Assembly (NCBI GenBank): GCA_910587235.1
Contig: CAJUKD010000007.1
Coordinates: 35,797 to 99,796 of the forward strand
From: an uncultured Muribaculaceae bacterium
Lineage (GTDB): Bacteria > Bacteroidota > Bacteroidia > Bacteroidales > Muribaculaceae
Direction of reading: 5' to 3'
Length of the DNA: 64,000 bases
Under the pieces are notes generated by a model. That model was not told the DNA's origin. It did no database searches and saw only the letters and a program-made list of their open reading frames with translations. Below, piece after piece: positions 35,897-45,078 of the stretch. Position 1 is the stretch's first letter, and every line of letters begins with the position of its first letter. Both the position numbers and the translations under genes were made by a program.

Positions 35897-36952
35897 ATGG
35901 AATTTAAAGCTGAAACGATAGCACAGTATATCGGAGGGCGCGTCGAGGGAAATCCTGATGCCATTGTGCGCACCTTCGGCAAAATAGAGGAAGCAGGCGG
36001 TGGAGCCATCACATTCCTCGCAAACCCGAAATACACCCATTGTATCTACACCACCGGAGCTTCCGTGGTGCTGGTGCGTGAGGATTTTGTGGCCGAGCAG
36101 CCTGTCCGTGCCACACTTATCCGCGTTCCCGACCCTTACGGAGCGCTTGCCGGACTGCTTGCTATGGCTGCCGGTGCTTTGGAGCCGCATCCCGTAGGGA
36201 TAGAGCAGCCTTGCCATATAGCGGAAGGAGTGGAAATTGATTCCGAAAGCTACGTCGGAGCTTTTGCCTACATAGGCAAAGGTGCACGCCTTGGCAAACG
36301 GGTGAAGATTTATCCTCAGGCATATATAGGCGACGGAGTGACGATAGGCGATGATACTACGGTCTATGCCGGCGCGAAGATATACTACGGCTGCCGTATC
36401 GGAGCACGGTGTGCCATCCATTCCGGAGCGGTCATAGGAGCCGACGGATTCGGCTTCGCACCTGACGCCGCCGGCGTATATCAGAAAATACATCAGATCG
36501 GAATAGTTGAGATCGATGACGATGTGGAAATAGGTGCAAATACAACTGTGGACCGTGCCACTATGGGACGTACGCATATAGCCCGCGGTGTGAAACTCGA
36601 TAATCTGGTGCAGGTGGCACACAATGTCGAAATCGGCGCCGACACCGTCATAGCTGCCCAGACAGGGGTCGCAGGTTCGACACGTCTGGGTCATAATTGC
36701 ATGATAGGCGGACAGGTAGGCTTTGCCGGGCACATCACTGTAGGCGACGGAGTGACCATAGGCGCCCAGAGCGGCATCCCGAACCATGTGGCTTCGGGCA
36801 GCCGGCTGATGGGTTATCCTGCCGTCCCGGCCGGCGATTTCGCCCGTCAGAATGTACACATAAAGCGACTCGGTAAGTTATATGACCGTGTATCATCCCT
36901 CGAAAAATCGCTCGGGGATTTTCTCGAAAAATCAGAAACAAATAACGCATAA
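35897..36952 (+). CDS. lpxD: UDP-3-O-(3-hydroxyacyl)glucosamine N-acyltransferase LpxD
   Basis: A 351-residue lipid A enzyme that adds the N-linked hydroxyacyl chain to UDP-3-O-acyl-glucosamine. The N-terminal uridine-binding domain (TIAQYIGGRVEGNPD, ITFLANPKYTH) is followed by left-handed beta-helix hexapeptide repeats from about residue 110 to 320, with catalytic His in LVQVAHNVEIGADT, and a helical C-terminus. The frame is open to 35864; the start at 35897 (MEFKAETIAQ) fits the family. The lpxC-fabZ start lies 2 bases after its stop, forming the operon lpxD-lpxC/fabZ-lpxA. Confidence 0.96.
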   Translation: MEFKAETIAQYIGGRVEGNPDAIVRTFGKIEEAGGGAITFLANPKYTHCIYTTGASVVLVREDFVAEQPVRATLIRVPDPYGALAGLLAMAAGALEPHPVGIEQPCHIAEGVEIDSESYVGAFAYIGKGARLGKRVKIYPQAYIGDGVTIGDDTTVYAGAKIYYGCRIGARCAIHSGAVIGADGFGFAPDAAGVYQKIHQIGIVEIDDDVEIGANTTVDRATMGRTHIARGVKLDNLVQVAHNVEIGADTVIAAQTGVAGSTRLGHNCMIGGQVGFAGHITVGDGVTIGAQSGIPNHVASGSRLMGYPAVPAGDFARQNVHIKRLGKLYDRVSSLEKSLGDFLEKSETNNA

Positions 36953-36954
36953 AG

Positions 36955-38337
36955 ATGAAACAGCTCACTCTCAAGGCTTCGTTTACTCTCTCAGGCAAAG
37001 GTCTTCATACAGGCGCTTTCCTTACAGCCACTTTTAATCCCGCACCCGACAATCATGGATATAAGATACGCCGTATCGATCTCGACGGCCAGCCCGTCAT
37101 AGACGCTGTGGCAGAGAATGTGATTGCCACTACCCGCGGAACAGTAATAGGAAAAGGCGATGTGACTGTCAGCACCATAGAGCACGCTATGTCAGCCCTC
37201 TATGCGGCAGGTATTGACAACTGCCTGATCGATGTTGACGGTGCAGAGATTCCCATCCTCGACGGTAGCGCGAAACCATGGTTCGACGCCATTGCCGCCG
37301 TAGGAACTGAAGAGCAGAAGAGCGACAAGGAATTTTATTACGTCAAGCATAAAATGGAAGTCACCGATGCTGACAGCGGTTCGAAACTGATGTTGCTCCC
37401 CGACGACGAATTCAGTGTCGATGTCAAGGTGAATTTCGAATCTCCCGTACTTTCGAACCAGTATGCGACGATGGATCACATAAGCACTTACGGCGAGGAA
37501 ATAGCTTCTGCGCGTACGTTTGTGTTCCTGCGCGAAATAGAACCGCTTCTTCAGGCAAATCTTATAAAAGGAGGTGACCTGGCCAATGCCGTTGTTATCT
37601 ACGACAGCGCCATGCCGCAGGAAGCACTCGACCGAATAGCTGACCAAATGGGTGCCGAACGACGTAGGATAAATGACTTCGGTTATATCAATCCGGACGG
37701 ACTCAAACATCAGAACGAGCCTGCGCGCCATAAACTGATGGATCTTATCGGCGACATTGCCCTTATAGGCCGTCCGCTGAAAGGACGTATTATCGCCACT
37801 CGTCCCGGACATACAATAAACACAACGCTCGCTAAAAAAATCCGCAACGACATCAAACGCAACGAGGTCCAGGCTCCGGTCTATGATCCTAATGTAGAGC
37901 CGCTGATGGATAACAACGCTATCCGCCATCATCTGCCTCACCGCTATCCGTTCCTGCTCGTTGACAAAATAATCGACAAAGGTGCGAACTATATTGTCGG
38001 TGTCAAGAATGTTACTGTCAACGAACCTTTCTTCCAGGGACATTTCCCTCAGGAACCCGTTATGCCGGGTGTTCTGCTTGTCGAGGCCATGGCCCAGACT
38101 GGCGGACTGCTTGTGCTGAGTGTGGTCGACGAGCCGGAGCGCTATTCGACATATTTCATGAAGATAGACAATGTGAAATTCCGTCAGAAAGTAGTTCCCG
38201 GCGATACATTGATTTTCCATGTTTCATTCATGACAGAGTTGCGCCGCGGCTGTGCCGTTATGAAAGGCCGTGCGTTCGTCGGTGAGAAAGTCGTCTGCGA
38301 GTGCGAGTTCATGGCTCAGATCGTTAAGAATAAGTAA
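36955..38337 (+). CDS. lpxC-fabZ: Bifunctional LpxC deacetylase / FabZ dehydratase
   Basis: A 460-residue fusion common to Bacteroidota. Residues about 1-300 are LpxC, the zinc amidase that commits UDP-3-O-acyl-GlcNAc to lipid A: zinc-site IEHAMSAL, the HKLMDLIGDIALIG helix, and GHTINTTLAKKI. Residues about 315-460 are FabZ, the 3-hydroxyacyl-ACP dehydratase: HLPHRYPFLLVDKI and the catalytic His/Glu region GHFPQEPVMPGVLLVEAMAQTGG. Joining the two may balance fatty acid and lipid A synthesis at the shared hydroxyacyl-ACP pool. Its stop directly abuts the lpxA ATG. Confidence 0.97.
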   Translation: MKQLTLKASFTLSGKGLHTGAFLTATFNPAPDNHGYKIRRIDLDGQPVIDAVAENVIATTRGTVIGKGDVTVSTIEHAMSALYAAGIDNCLIDVDGAEIPILDGSAKPWFDAIAAVGTEEQKSDKEFYYVKHKMEVTDADSGSKLMLLPDDEFSVDVKVNFESPVLSNQYATMDHISTYGEEIASARTFVFLREIEPLLQANLIKGGDLANAVVIYDSAMPQEALDRIADQMGAERRRINDFGYINPDGLKHQNEPARHKLMDLIGDIALIGRPLKGRIIATRPGHTINTTLAKKIRNDIKRNEVQAPVYDPNVEPLMDNNAIRHHLPHRYPFLLVDKIIDKGANYIVGVKNVTVNEPFFQGHFPQEPVMPGVLLVEAMAQTGGLLVLSVVDEPERYSTYFMKIDNVKFRQKVVPGDTLIFHVSFMTELRRGCAVMKGRAFVGEKVVCECEFMAQIVKNK

Positions 38338-39120
38338 ATGACTATGATTCATCCTCTTTCATCCGTACATACCGACGCATGCATAGCCGACGGTGTGGAA
38401 ATCGGTCCGTTCGTGACCGTCGCCGCCGACGTGGAGATAGGCGAAGGTACGCGGATACTAAGTAATGCTGTCGTAATGGACGGTGCACGCATAGGCAGGA
38501 ACTGTACCATATTCCCCGGTGCAGTCGTTGGTGCTATTCCTCAGGATCTCAAATTCAAGGGAGAGTACACGCTTGCCGAAGTCGGTGACAACACGATTCT
38601 GCGTGAATGTGTCACCATAAACCGTGGAACAGTCGCCCGCGGACGTACAACAGTCGGTAACAATTGCTTGCTGATGGCTTATTGTCACGTTGCTCACGAC
38701 TGCTGCGTCGGCAACAATGTCATAATGAGCAATGCCACACAGCTTGCCGGAGAAGTGGTAGTCGACGATTTCGCCATAATAGGCGGAGGAACTCTTGTCC
38801 ATCAGTTCTGTCATATAGGATCACATGTGATGATTCAAGGCGGTGCTCTCATAAATAAGGACATACCTCCTTATTGTCTGGCCGCGCGCGAGCCTATATC
38901 TTTCACCGGAATCAATATCGTAGGTCTTCGTCGCCGCAATTTCACCAATGAGCAGATTGCCGAGATTCAGGAAACCTACAGGCTGCTTTATATGGAGGGC
39001 CGAAACATTACGGAGGCTCTCGAGTATATGGAGAAACAGAGCGAAGCTTCGCTTCTTCGTGATGAAATCATGACTTTCGTACGCGGATCCAAGCGTGGAG
39101 TAATCCGTTGCGGGAGCTGA
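38338..39120 (+). CDS. lpxA: UDP-GlcNAc acyltransferase LpxA
   Basis: A 260-residue first enzyme of lipid A synthesis, transferring a hydroxyacyl chain from ACP to UDP-GlcNAc. It is built of hexapeptide beta-helix repeats (IHPLSSVHTDACIADGVEIGPF, VGNNCLLMAYCHVAHDC with the catalytic His region, FCHIGSHVMIQGGALI). The C-terminal helices carry NFTNEQIAEIQETYRLLY. The ATG is at 38338, with no gap after the lpxC-fabZ stop; an in-frame ATG two codons later is an alternative. RNase P RNA follows about 25 bases downstream. Confidence 0.97.
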   Translation: MTMIHPLSSVHTDACIADGVEIGPFVTVAADVEIGEGTRILSNAVVMDGARIGRNCTIFPGAVVGAIPQDLKFKGEYTLAEVGDNTILRECVTINRGTVARGRTTVGNNCLLMAYCHVAHDCCVGNNVIMSNATQLAGEVVVDDFAIIGGGTLVHQFCHIGSHVMIQGGALINKDIPPYCLAAREPISFTGINIVGLRRRNFTNEQIAEIQETYRLLYMEGRNITEALEYMEKQSEASLLRDEIMTFVRGSKRGVIRCGS

Positions 39121-39145
39121 AAAGCTAAATAGAATATACAGTTTT

Positions 39146-39545
39146 GACAGACTGACGGAAAGAGGGTCCGTCGCTCGCCTGCGAATGAGGGGCGAGAGGA
39201 AAGTCCGGGCAACGCAGAGCACCATATTTTCTAACGGAAAGCTATCGGTAACGGTAGAGTAATGTGACAGAAAACAACCGCCGTTCTTCAATGTGAGGAT
39301 CGGTAAGGGTGAAAAGGTGGGGTAAGAGCCTACCGGGCGCGGCAGCAATGTCGCGTGCCGCACATCTTATGGGTTGCAAGGTCAAGTATACCGGCATTCA
39401 AGGGCTGCTCGTCCATTGCCGGGGGGTAGACTGCTCAACGGGCTTATGCTCCAGATAAATGACGGACGGCGCGGCCGAACTCCTGCTTCGGCGGGAAAGC
39501 GGGTCGCCCACATAACCCGGCTTACACTCTCTCCGTCTGTCTGTC
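39146..39545 (+). ncRNA. rnpB: RNase P RNA (bacterial type A)
   Basis: This is the catalytic RNA that trims the 5' leader of pre-tRNAs. The 5' and 3' ends pair as stem P1 (GACAGACTGACGGA at 39146-39159 with TCCGTCTGTCTGTC at 39532-39545, one mismatch). Conserved cores are present: GAGAGGAAAGTCCGGGC (39194-39210), ACAGAAAAC near 39266, the GGTAAGGGTGAAAAGGTG region near 39301, AGATAAATGAC, and CATAACCCGGCTTA near 39511. Length is about 400 nt. It ends in a T-run (39546-39552) serving as terminator. It lies directly downstream of lpxA and upstream of the DUF695-type gene. Confidence 0.96.
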
Positions 39546-39552
39546 TTTTTTT
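39546..39552 (+). terminator. T-run after RNase P RNA
   Basis: A T-rich tract directly follows the P1 stem and would act as its intrinsic terminator. Confidence 0.6.
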
Positions 39553-39566
39553 ATACCTGAAAATAC

Positions 39567-40025
39567 ATGTCACAAAAAAATGACTGGTGGACGTCGCCCA
39601 CCGAAAACGAAGCCGACGGGCGTACTATCATAGTCACCGGACGTCGCGATGTCGATAAGTTCCGGGATAAAGGCCGTTATACAATCCGTGTCGACCTCAG
39701 TTATGATTATTCGGACACGGAATGCGCCGACGGCTTTCCTGACGATGCTACCGCACGTACACTCGAGGAAGTGACAGATGCTTTTCATGCGGCTTTAAAG
39801 GGAAAGAACGCCGCAATAATGACCGGAATATACACAGGTGCGGGAATGCGTACATGGGTTTTCTATACTTTCAGTACAGAAGTATTCACATCGTTTCTCA
39901 ACCGCGCGCTTGCCGACTTGCCATTGTTGCCCCTGCGTATCTATGCAGAGAATGATCCTACATGGGCCGAGTACTGCGAGATGAAAGAGATCTCCGAAAT
40001 AGAGGCTCCTGATGCCGACGAGTAA
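39567..40025 (+). CDS. DUF695-type conserved protein
   Basis: A 152-residue protein without signal peptide. It opens MSQKNDWWTSPTENEADGRTIIVTGRRDV and includes GIYTGAGMRTWVFYTF and LPLRIYAENDPTWAEYCEM, matching the DUF695 pattern (a small alpha/beta protein of unknown function, often linked to the DUF1529/RelE-like region in other bacteria). It lies right after RNase P RNA and before the convergent peptidase gene. Cytoplasmic; no function is assigned. Confidence 0.82.
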   Translation: MSQKNDWWTSPTENEADGRTIIVTGRRDVDKFRDKGRYTIRVDLSYDYSDTECADGFPDDATARTLEEVTDAFHAALKGKNAAIMTGIYTGAGMRTWVFYTFSTEVFTSFLNRALADLPLLPLRIYAENDPTWAEYCEMKEISEIEAPDADE

Positions 40026-40036
40026 ATGGGAAGAGG

Positions 40037-40082
40037 ATACAAAAAAGCGATGCGTCCATGACGGGCGCATCGCTTTTTTGTA
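40037..40082. terminator. Bidirectional terminator
   Basis: A perfect inverted repeat (ATACAAAAAAGCGATGCG / CGCATCGCTTTTTTGTAT) with A and T runs on each side, placed between the DUF695-type gene (+) and the M13 peptidase gene (-). Confidence 0.92.
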
Positions 40083-40103
40083 TGCTTGGTGCAAGGGGGG
40101 CGG

Positions 40104-42146
40104 TTACCAGATTACCACGCGCTCTTCGGCGGGACGGTACATCGCATCGCCTTCCTTGATATCGAAAGCCTCGAAGAATGGCTCGAGATTGCGCAGGGAT
40201 GCGTTCACACGCCAGCGTCCCAGTGAATGCGGGTCGGTCTTTGTGCGCTGCAAGGCTTCTTCCTCGCGGATGTTTCCGGCCCATACGTTGGCGTAAGATA
40301 TGAAGAAACGCTGGTCGGGAGTGTATCCGTCGACTGTTTCGCCTTCGCTGTCGCCGAGGGCATTGTGATAAGCGGTGTAAGCTACGCGAAGACCTCCCTG
40401 GTCGGCTATATTTTCGCCGAGAGTCAGACGGCCGTTGGCATGGGTGTCGCCTGCTACGACGATGGAGTCGAACTGTGCGACAAGGCCGTCGGCGAGTTTA
40501 TTGAAGGCTTCGGCATCGGCGTCGGTCCACCAGTTGGCGAAATTGCCGTTTTTGTCGAACTGGCGACCCTGATCGTCGAATCCGTGGGTCATTTCATGGC
40601 CGATTACCACGCCTATGGCACCGTAATTCTCGGCATCGTCAGCCTCAGGGTTGAAGTATGGAGCCTGAAGAATACCTGCCGGGAAGCAGATTTCGTTTGT
40701 GGTCGGGTCGTAGTAGGCATTTACAGTCTGGGGCGACATGTGCCAGCGTGAGCGGTCTACGGGTTTGCCGTAGTCGTTCAGGTTATAGCGGTCGTTGAAA
40801 AGTATGGCATTCTGCACGTTTTCCCAATAGCTGAGTTCGGGGTCGATGTCAAGGTCGGAATAATCGCGCCATTTGTCGGGATAGCCTATCTTGACGGTGA
40901 ATGCGTTGAGCTTTTCGTGTGCCCGGGCTTTGGTGCTGTCACTCATCCAAGTGAGATTGTCGATGTGCTGTCCGAGGGCTGTGCGCAGGTTCTCGACAAG
41001 AGTCAGCATCTTTTCCTTTGAAGTGGCGGGGAAATATTTTTCTACATAAAGTTCGCCGAGTGCTTCACCGAGAATGCCGTTGGGCACCGACACTGCACGT
41101 TTCCAGCGGGGCTGCTGTTCCTCGACTCCGGAAATCACTTTTTCGAGCTGGAATTCGGCTTCAGTGAAGTCGTCGCTGAGATAAGATGCAGCCGACGACA
41201 GGTATCCGGCGGTAAAGTAGTCGCGTAGAACGTCTTCCGGAGTTTCGGCAAGAGCTTTGGATACTGCCGCATAGTAGTCGGGCTGACCGATTATGATGGT
41301 ATCTACGGCTGCTTCAAGACCTTTTTGTTTGAAATAACCGGAGAGGTCGACGTTCGGGTATTTTTTCTTTAGATCGGCTACGGCCATCGGGTTGTAATTG
41401 GCTTCGATGTCGCGCAGTTCGGTGCGTGTACGCTGGCTGCGTGCAAGCTCTGTTTCGAGTTTTATGGTGTTGTCGGCCATTCGGCGGGCTGATTCGTCGT
41501 CGCGGCCGGCAAGGCGTCCGAGAGTTTCAAGATATGTGCGGTAGGCGGCGCGCACGGCTTCGGGGCGTTCGCCTTCGTCCAGATAATAGTCGCGGTCACC
41601 GAGTCCGAGTCCGCCTTGCTGCCAGTACATTGCTTTTGCGTTGGAGTCCATAAGGTCGGTTTCCACTCCGGTTTCAAAGAATGCGCTGACGCCGGGCATT
41701 GTAGCCATAAGTCCTATCAGATCATCGCGTGAGGCGGATGCTATTTTTGTCAGATCTTTTTCCAGAGCTTTGGCTTGTTCGTTATTGAGGCGTACACTGT
41801 CCATGCCGAGAGCATAGAGGTCGGCGATTTTCTGGGTGTTGCTGCCTTTCTCGGCTGCGTTGCGGTCGAGTCCGGTCACAAGGTCGCGTACTTGGCTGCG
41901 GTTGAGTTCGGCAAGCTCGTCGAAGGTGCCGAAGCGCGAGTATTCGCTGCTCAGAGGGTGAGATTTCATCCATCCGCCGCAAGCGAAATCGTAGAAATCA
42001 TCTTTGGGCGACACGCTTGTGTCAAGATTCGCGAGGTCGAATCCGCGAGGGGCTTCAGCCTTGCCGTCATCTTTTTTGCAGCTGCCGGATGCACCGAGCA
42101 GAGCAAGCATCATGATAGTACATGAAATTTTTGAGTTCATAAGCAT
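40104..42146 (-). CDS. M13-family zinc metallopeptidase (lipoprotein)
   Basis: A 680-residue endopeptidase of the neprilysin/PepO family. An N-terminal lipobox (GASGSC) indicates a lipoprotein in the periplasm or on the outer membrane. The helical propeptide-like N-half is followed by the catalytic domain with VNAYYDPTTNEICFPAGI, the zinc motif HEMTH at residues 517-521 (Glu518 catalytic), and LGENIADQGGL with the third ligand Glu, ending in the C-terminal Arg-Val region of the family. It would cleave short peptides. It is downstream of the ABC-F gene by 7 bases and so likely co-transcribed. Confidence 0.94.
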   Translation of the reverse strand: MLMNSKISCTIMMLALLGASGSCKKDDGKAEAPRGFDLANLDTSVSPKDDFYDFACGGWMKSHPLSSEYSRFGTFDELAELNRSQVRDLVTGLDRNAAEKGSNTQKIADLYALGMDSVRLNNEQAKALEKDLTKIASASRDDLIGLMATMPGVSAFFETGVETDLMDSNAKAMYWQQGGLGLGDRDYYLDEGERPEAVRAAYRTYLETLGRLAGRDDESARRMADNTIKLETELARSQRTRTELRDIEANYNPMAVADLKKKYPNVDLSGYFKQKGLEAAVDTIIIGQPDYYAAVSKALAETPEDVLRDYFTAGYLSSAASYLSDDFTEAEFQLEKVISGVEEQQPRWKRAVSVPNGILGEALGELYVEKYFPATSKEKMLTLVENLRTALGQHIDNLTWMSDSTKARAHEKLNAFTVKIGYPDKWRDYSDLDIDPELSYWENVQNAILFNDRYNLNDYGKPVDRSRWHMSPQTVNAYYDPTTNEICFPAGILQAPYFNPEADDAENYGAIGVVIGHEMTHGFDDQGRQFDKNGNFANWWTDADAEAFNKLADGLVAQFDSIVVAGDTHANGRLTLGENIADQGGLRVAYTAYHNALGDSEGETVDGYTPDQRFFISYANVWAGNIREEEALQRTKTDPHSLGRWRVNASLRNLEPFFEAFDIKEGDAMYRPAEERVVIW

Positions 42147-42153
42147 AAGTATA

Positions 42154-44124
42154 TTATGATTTGTAACGTTCGTTCATTTCATCGAATTCGATCTGGGCGA
42201 GTTCCCACACGCTCATTGCATTTTCGAGGGTCTTTGTCGCCTCGGCGTGTTCGGTGAATATCTCGGGAGCCGATTCTCCGGCTGATATCCGGGCTTCTAC
42301 GGCCTTAACGGCTTCCTCAGCACATCCTACGGCTGCTTCGGCATCCTCGACGCGTTTGCGTGCGCGGCGCAAGGCTTTTTCGCGTTCGCGTTGTTCGGCG
42401 TAGCTTAATTTTGGCGTAGATCCTTCCGGCTTGGGGCTATCTTTGCGTGGCGTTTCTTTTGCTGTTCTGGTGGTGGCTTCTGTCACGCGGGTGCTGAGTT
42501 CGAGTTCTGCCAGCGAGCTTATGCGTTTTTTCTCAAGGAAATCGTAGATGCCACCGAGGCATTCGCGCACTTCTCCGCCTCCGAATTCGTAGACTTTGCT
42601 AACGAGTCCGTCGAGAAATTCGCGGTCGTGGCTGACAACTATCACCGTGCCGTCGAAGTCGCGGATTGCCTGCTTAAGGATATCCTTGGTTTTCATGTCG
42701 AGGTGATTTGTCGGTTCGTCGAGTATAAGGAGGTTGACAGGCTCGAGCAGCAGTTTTATCATTGCCAGACGTGTTTTTTCTCCCCCCGAGAGTACTTTGA
42801 CTTTTTTGTCCGAAGCTTCGCCGCCGAACATGAACGCGCCGAGTATATCGCGTATTTTCAGCCTGATGTCGCCTACGGCCACGCGGTCGATGGTATCGAA
42901 TACCGTAATTTCACCGTCGAGCAGTTGAGCCTGGTTTTGAGCGAAATAACCAATTTTTACATTATGGCCTATGCGTAGCGAGCCGGTGAACGGAATTTCG
43001 CCCATGATACACTTCACCAATGTGGATTTTCCTTGTCCGTTTTTGCCTACGAAAGCCACTTTTTCACCGCGACGTATGGTGAATGTTGCATGGTCGAATA
43101 CCTGATGTTCGCCGTATGCTTTGCCTACTTCTTCGGCTATGACGGGAAAATCGCCCGAACGGGGAGCCGGCGGAAAGCGCAGACTCAGATGCGAGTTGTC
43201 GACTTCATCGACCTCTATGCGCTCGATTTTTGCCAGTTGCTTCATGCGGCTTTGCACCTGTACGGCTTTGGTGGCTTTGTAGCGGAAGCGCTCAATGAAC
43301 TCCTCGGTGTCTGCAATCTGTTTCTGTTGGTTGCGATAGGCGCGCATCTGCTGTTCGATGCGCTCGCGTCGCAGTTCGACGAATTTGGAATAGTTCACCG
43401 AATAGTCGTAGATTTTTCCGAGCGAGATTTCAATTGTACGGTTTGTCACATTGTCGATGAACGCGCGGTCGTGGCTGACAAGCACTACGGCCTTGGCTTT
43501 TGTCGCAAGAAAGTTTTCGAGCCACTGTATCGATTCTATGTCGAGGTGGTTGGTCGGTTCGTCGAGCAGCAGCACGTCGGGACGACGCAGCAGCAGTTTC
43601 GCCAATTCTATTCGCATACGCCATCCGCCGGAAAATTCGGATGTCGGACGGTTGAAATCGCTGCGTTCGAAGCCCAGACCGATAAGGGTTTTCTCCATCT
43701 CGGCCTCGCAGTTCTCGGTAGCGGCTATGCTTATCTGCTCTGTAAGAGTAGTCACGCGGTCAATCAGGTGGTGATACTCTTCGCTTTCATAATCGGTGCG
43801 CTCGGCAAGTTCTGACGTCAGGCGGTCGAGTTCTGCGTGCATGCGGTCGATGTGACTGAAAGCCTTGCGTACCTCTTCGAGTACTGTCAGAGAGTCTTCT
43901 ATCTCCATCTGCTGCGGCAGGTAGGCTATAGTGACATCGGCCGGCACCGACACACTGCCCGAACTGGGGCGCTGCAGACCGGCGATGATTTTGAGCATGG
44001 TCGATTTGCCTGCGCCGTTTTTGCCTACGAGGGCGATTTTGTCGCGCGGGTTTATTACATAATTTATATTGTCGAAGAGTGCTTTTGCACTGAATTCGAC
44101 CGACAGACTGTTAATTGAAATCAT
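42154..44124 (-). CDS. ABC-F ATPase (ribosome-associated)
   Basis: A 656-residue cytoplasmic protein with two ATP-binding cassettes and no membrane domain. The Walker A motifs are GKNGAGKST and GKNGQGKST, the signatures SGGWRMRIELAKLL and LSGGEKTRLAMIKLL, and both Walker B motifs (LLLDEPTNHLDIE, LLILDEPTNHLDM). A charged coiled-coil arm joins the cassettes, and the C-terminal extension (AEQREREKALRRARKRVEDAEAAV) is a coiled coil. ABC-F proteins act on the ribosome to relieve stalls or antibiotics; this one resembles a housekeeping type such as Uup or YheS. No specific drug resistance role can be claimed. Confidence 0.94.
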   Translation of the reverse strand: MISINSLSVEFSAKALFDNINYVINPRDKIALVGKNGAGKSTMLKIIAGLQRPSSGSVSVPADVTIAYLPQQMEIEDSLTVLEEVRKAFSHIDRMHAELDRLTSELAERTDYESEEYHHLIDRVTTLTEQISIAATENCEAEMEKTLIGLGFERSDFNRPTSEFSGGWRMRIELAKLLLRRPDVLLLDEPTNHLDIESIQWLENFLATKAKAVVLVSHDRAFIDNVTNRTIEISLGKIYDYSVNYSKFVELRRERIEQQMRAYRNQQKQIADTEEFIERFRYKATKAVQVQSRMKQLAKIERIEVDEVDNSHLSLRFPPAPRSGDFPVIAEEVGKAYGEHQVFDHATFTIRRGEKVAFVGKNGQGKSTLVKCIMGEIPFTGSLRIGHNVKIGYFAQNQAQLLDGEITVFDTIDRVAVGDIRLKIRDILGAFMFGGEASDKKVKVLSGGEKTRLAMIKLLLEPVNLLILDEPTNHLDMKTKDILKQAIRDFDGTVIVVSHDREFLDGLVSKVYEFGGGEVRECLGGIYDFLEKKRISSLAELELSTRVTEATTRTAKETPRKDSPKPEGSTPKLSYAEQREREKALRRARKRVEDAEAAVGCAEEAVKAVEARISAGESAPEIFTEHAEATKTLENAMSVWELAQIEFDEMNERYKS

Positions 44125-44143
44125 TCTGTAAATCTTTTCAGCG

Positions 44144-44151
44144 CAAAATTA
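44144..44151 (-). promoter_or_regulatory. -7 box for the ABC-F gene
   Basis: The minus strand reads TAATTTTG, 20 bases before the ATG at 44124; the M13 peptidase gene probably shares this transcript. Confidence 0.55.
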
Positions 44152-44274
44152 CGCAAAAAATCGCGAATATCGTCCGTCCTATCAGTGCTACTGTAAGTGT
44201 GTGTCAAAAATAACTTATTCTATCGGAATGAGTGTCGATGTGCAATATTGCTTGTGGTTTTCTTGGAAAAATGT

Positions 44275-44304
44275 TTTGAAAAACAAAATAATGTATTATA
44301 TTTG
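44275..44304 (+). promoter_or_regulatory. Promoter of the small lipoprotein patch
   Basis: A TTTG element (44275-44278), an 18-base spacer and TATATTTG (44297-44304) form a near-consensus Bacteroidota promoter 46 bases before the tiny ORF at 44350. Confidence 0.6.
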
Positions 44305-44349
44305 CATTGGGATCTAATTTGATTAATCACATTATAAAACAGTCGTATT

Positions 44350-44448
44350 ATGAAGAAAACAATTACACAACTATTATCAGCTATATTTTTAGCGTTTTTA
44401 TTTTCGTGTCATACTGAGGATATAATACCTGATAGGAGCACAGGATAA
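44350..44448 (+). CDS. Tiny lipoprotein-like peptide, 32 residues
   Basis: A 32-codon ORF (MKKTITQLLSAIFLAFLFSC, then HTEDIIPDRSTG) with a classic lipoprotein signal and lipobox (LFSC, Cys20), leaving a mature peptide of only 13 residues. It is preceded by a near-consensus promoter at 44275-44304 and followed 41 bases later by another lipoprotein gene. It may be a genuine micro-lipoprotein or the stump of a longer gene. The AT-rich sequence differs from the surrounding genes. No function is inferred. Confidence 0.55.
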   Translation: MKKTITQLLSAIFLAFLFSCHTEDIIPDRSTG

Positions 44449-44489
44449 TTTGTAAAAACGTATTCAATATGGCTATTAAATAAACTACT

Positions 44490-45056
44490 ATGAATAAATA
44501 TATTGTTCTTTGTTTGATTGCTTTGGTTTTATTGCTTTCCTCATGTGAAAAGACTCCATTGCCTATATCTGTCAAGGATATGTACACGTTGGAAGAAATA
44601 CGTGAAAAAGGTTGGTCTTGTGATGTGTGGGATGATAACACTTTCTTTGACCCAATACTCGATACAGATACTTTACGCGTGACTTTCAGTAAAAGAGGAG
44701 AAAATTTAAGAATTGAATTTAATAAGCCGGCTTATGTTTTTGCATGTCATGCGGAGCGTTGGCCTGAAAAATGGCCGGATGAAAAAGATGTATATGTGTT
44801 TATGCCTGTGTGTTCTGATGCTGAAGCTTTGGTATTTACCGGACATACCGTAAAAATCACTGAAGATTTCTTGTCTATTCAACACCATATTGATTATGTG
44901 CTGTTACACTGCCATGCTGATGCCGATGTTTTGAATACACGTTATATCTACCTCGACCTGTGCCGCTATCCGGGTGGTGACAGGGCGAGGTTTATGGAAC
45001 AGGATTGGTCTTTCGCGACAATAGAGGTCAGACTTGAAGCAAGGGATGAAATGTGA
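44490..45056 (+). CDS. Unrecognised lipoprotein
   Basis: A 188-residue lipoprotein (lipobox LLLSSC, Cys at about 19). The mature protein has strand-like stretches and no recognised family (DTDTLRVTFSKRGENLRIEF, VYVFMPVCSDAEALVFTGH, IDYVLLHCHADADV). Three Cys residues in the mature part could form disulphides. The sequence is richer in A/T than its neighbours, suggesting recent acquisition or weak codon selection. It follows the tiny ORF at 44350 and may be co-transcribed with it from the promoter at 44275-44304. Confidence 0.7.
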   Translation: MNKYIVLCLIALVLLLSSCEKTPLPISVKDMYTLEEIREKGWSCDVWDDNTFFDPILDTDTLRVTFSKRGENLRIEFNKPAYVFACHAERWPEKWPDEKDVYVFMPVCSDAEALVFTGHTVKITEDFLSIQHHIDYVLLHCHADADVLNTRYIYLDLCRYPGGDRARFMEQDWSFATIEVRLEARDEM

Positions 45057-45078
45057 TTGCGATGTGTAGCCTTGGAAG

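Noticed and set aside
35825..36859. A 344-codon minus-strand ORF opposite lpxD
   Set aside because: The LpxD frame has full family motifs; the antisense product is Cys/His-rich low-quality sequence with no start context.
37192..38220. A 342-codon minus-strand ORF opposite lpxC-fabZ
   Set aside because: It is antisense to a fusion gene with intact catalytic motifs, and no promoter or homologous pattern supports it.
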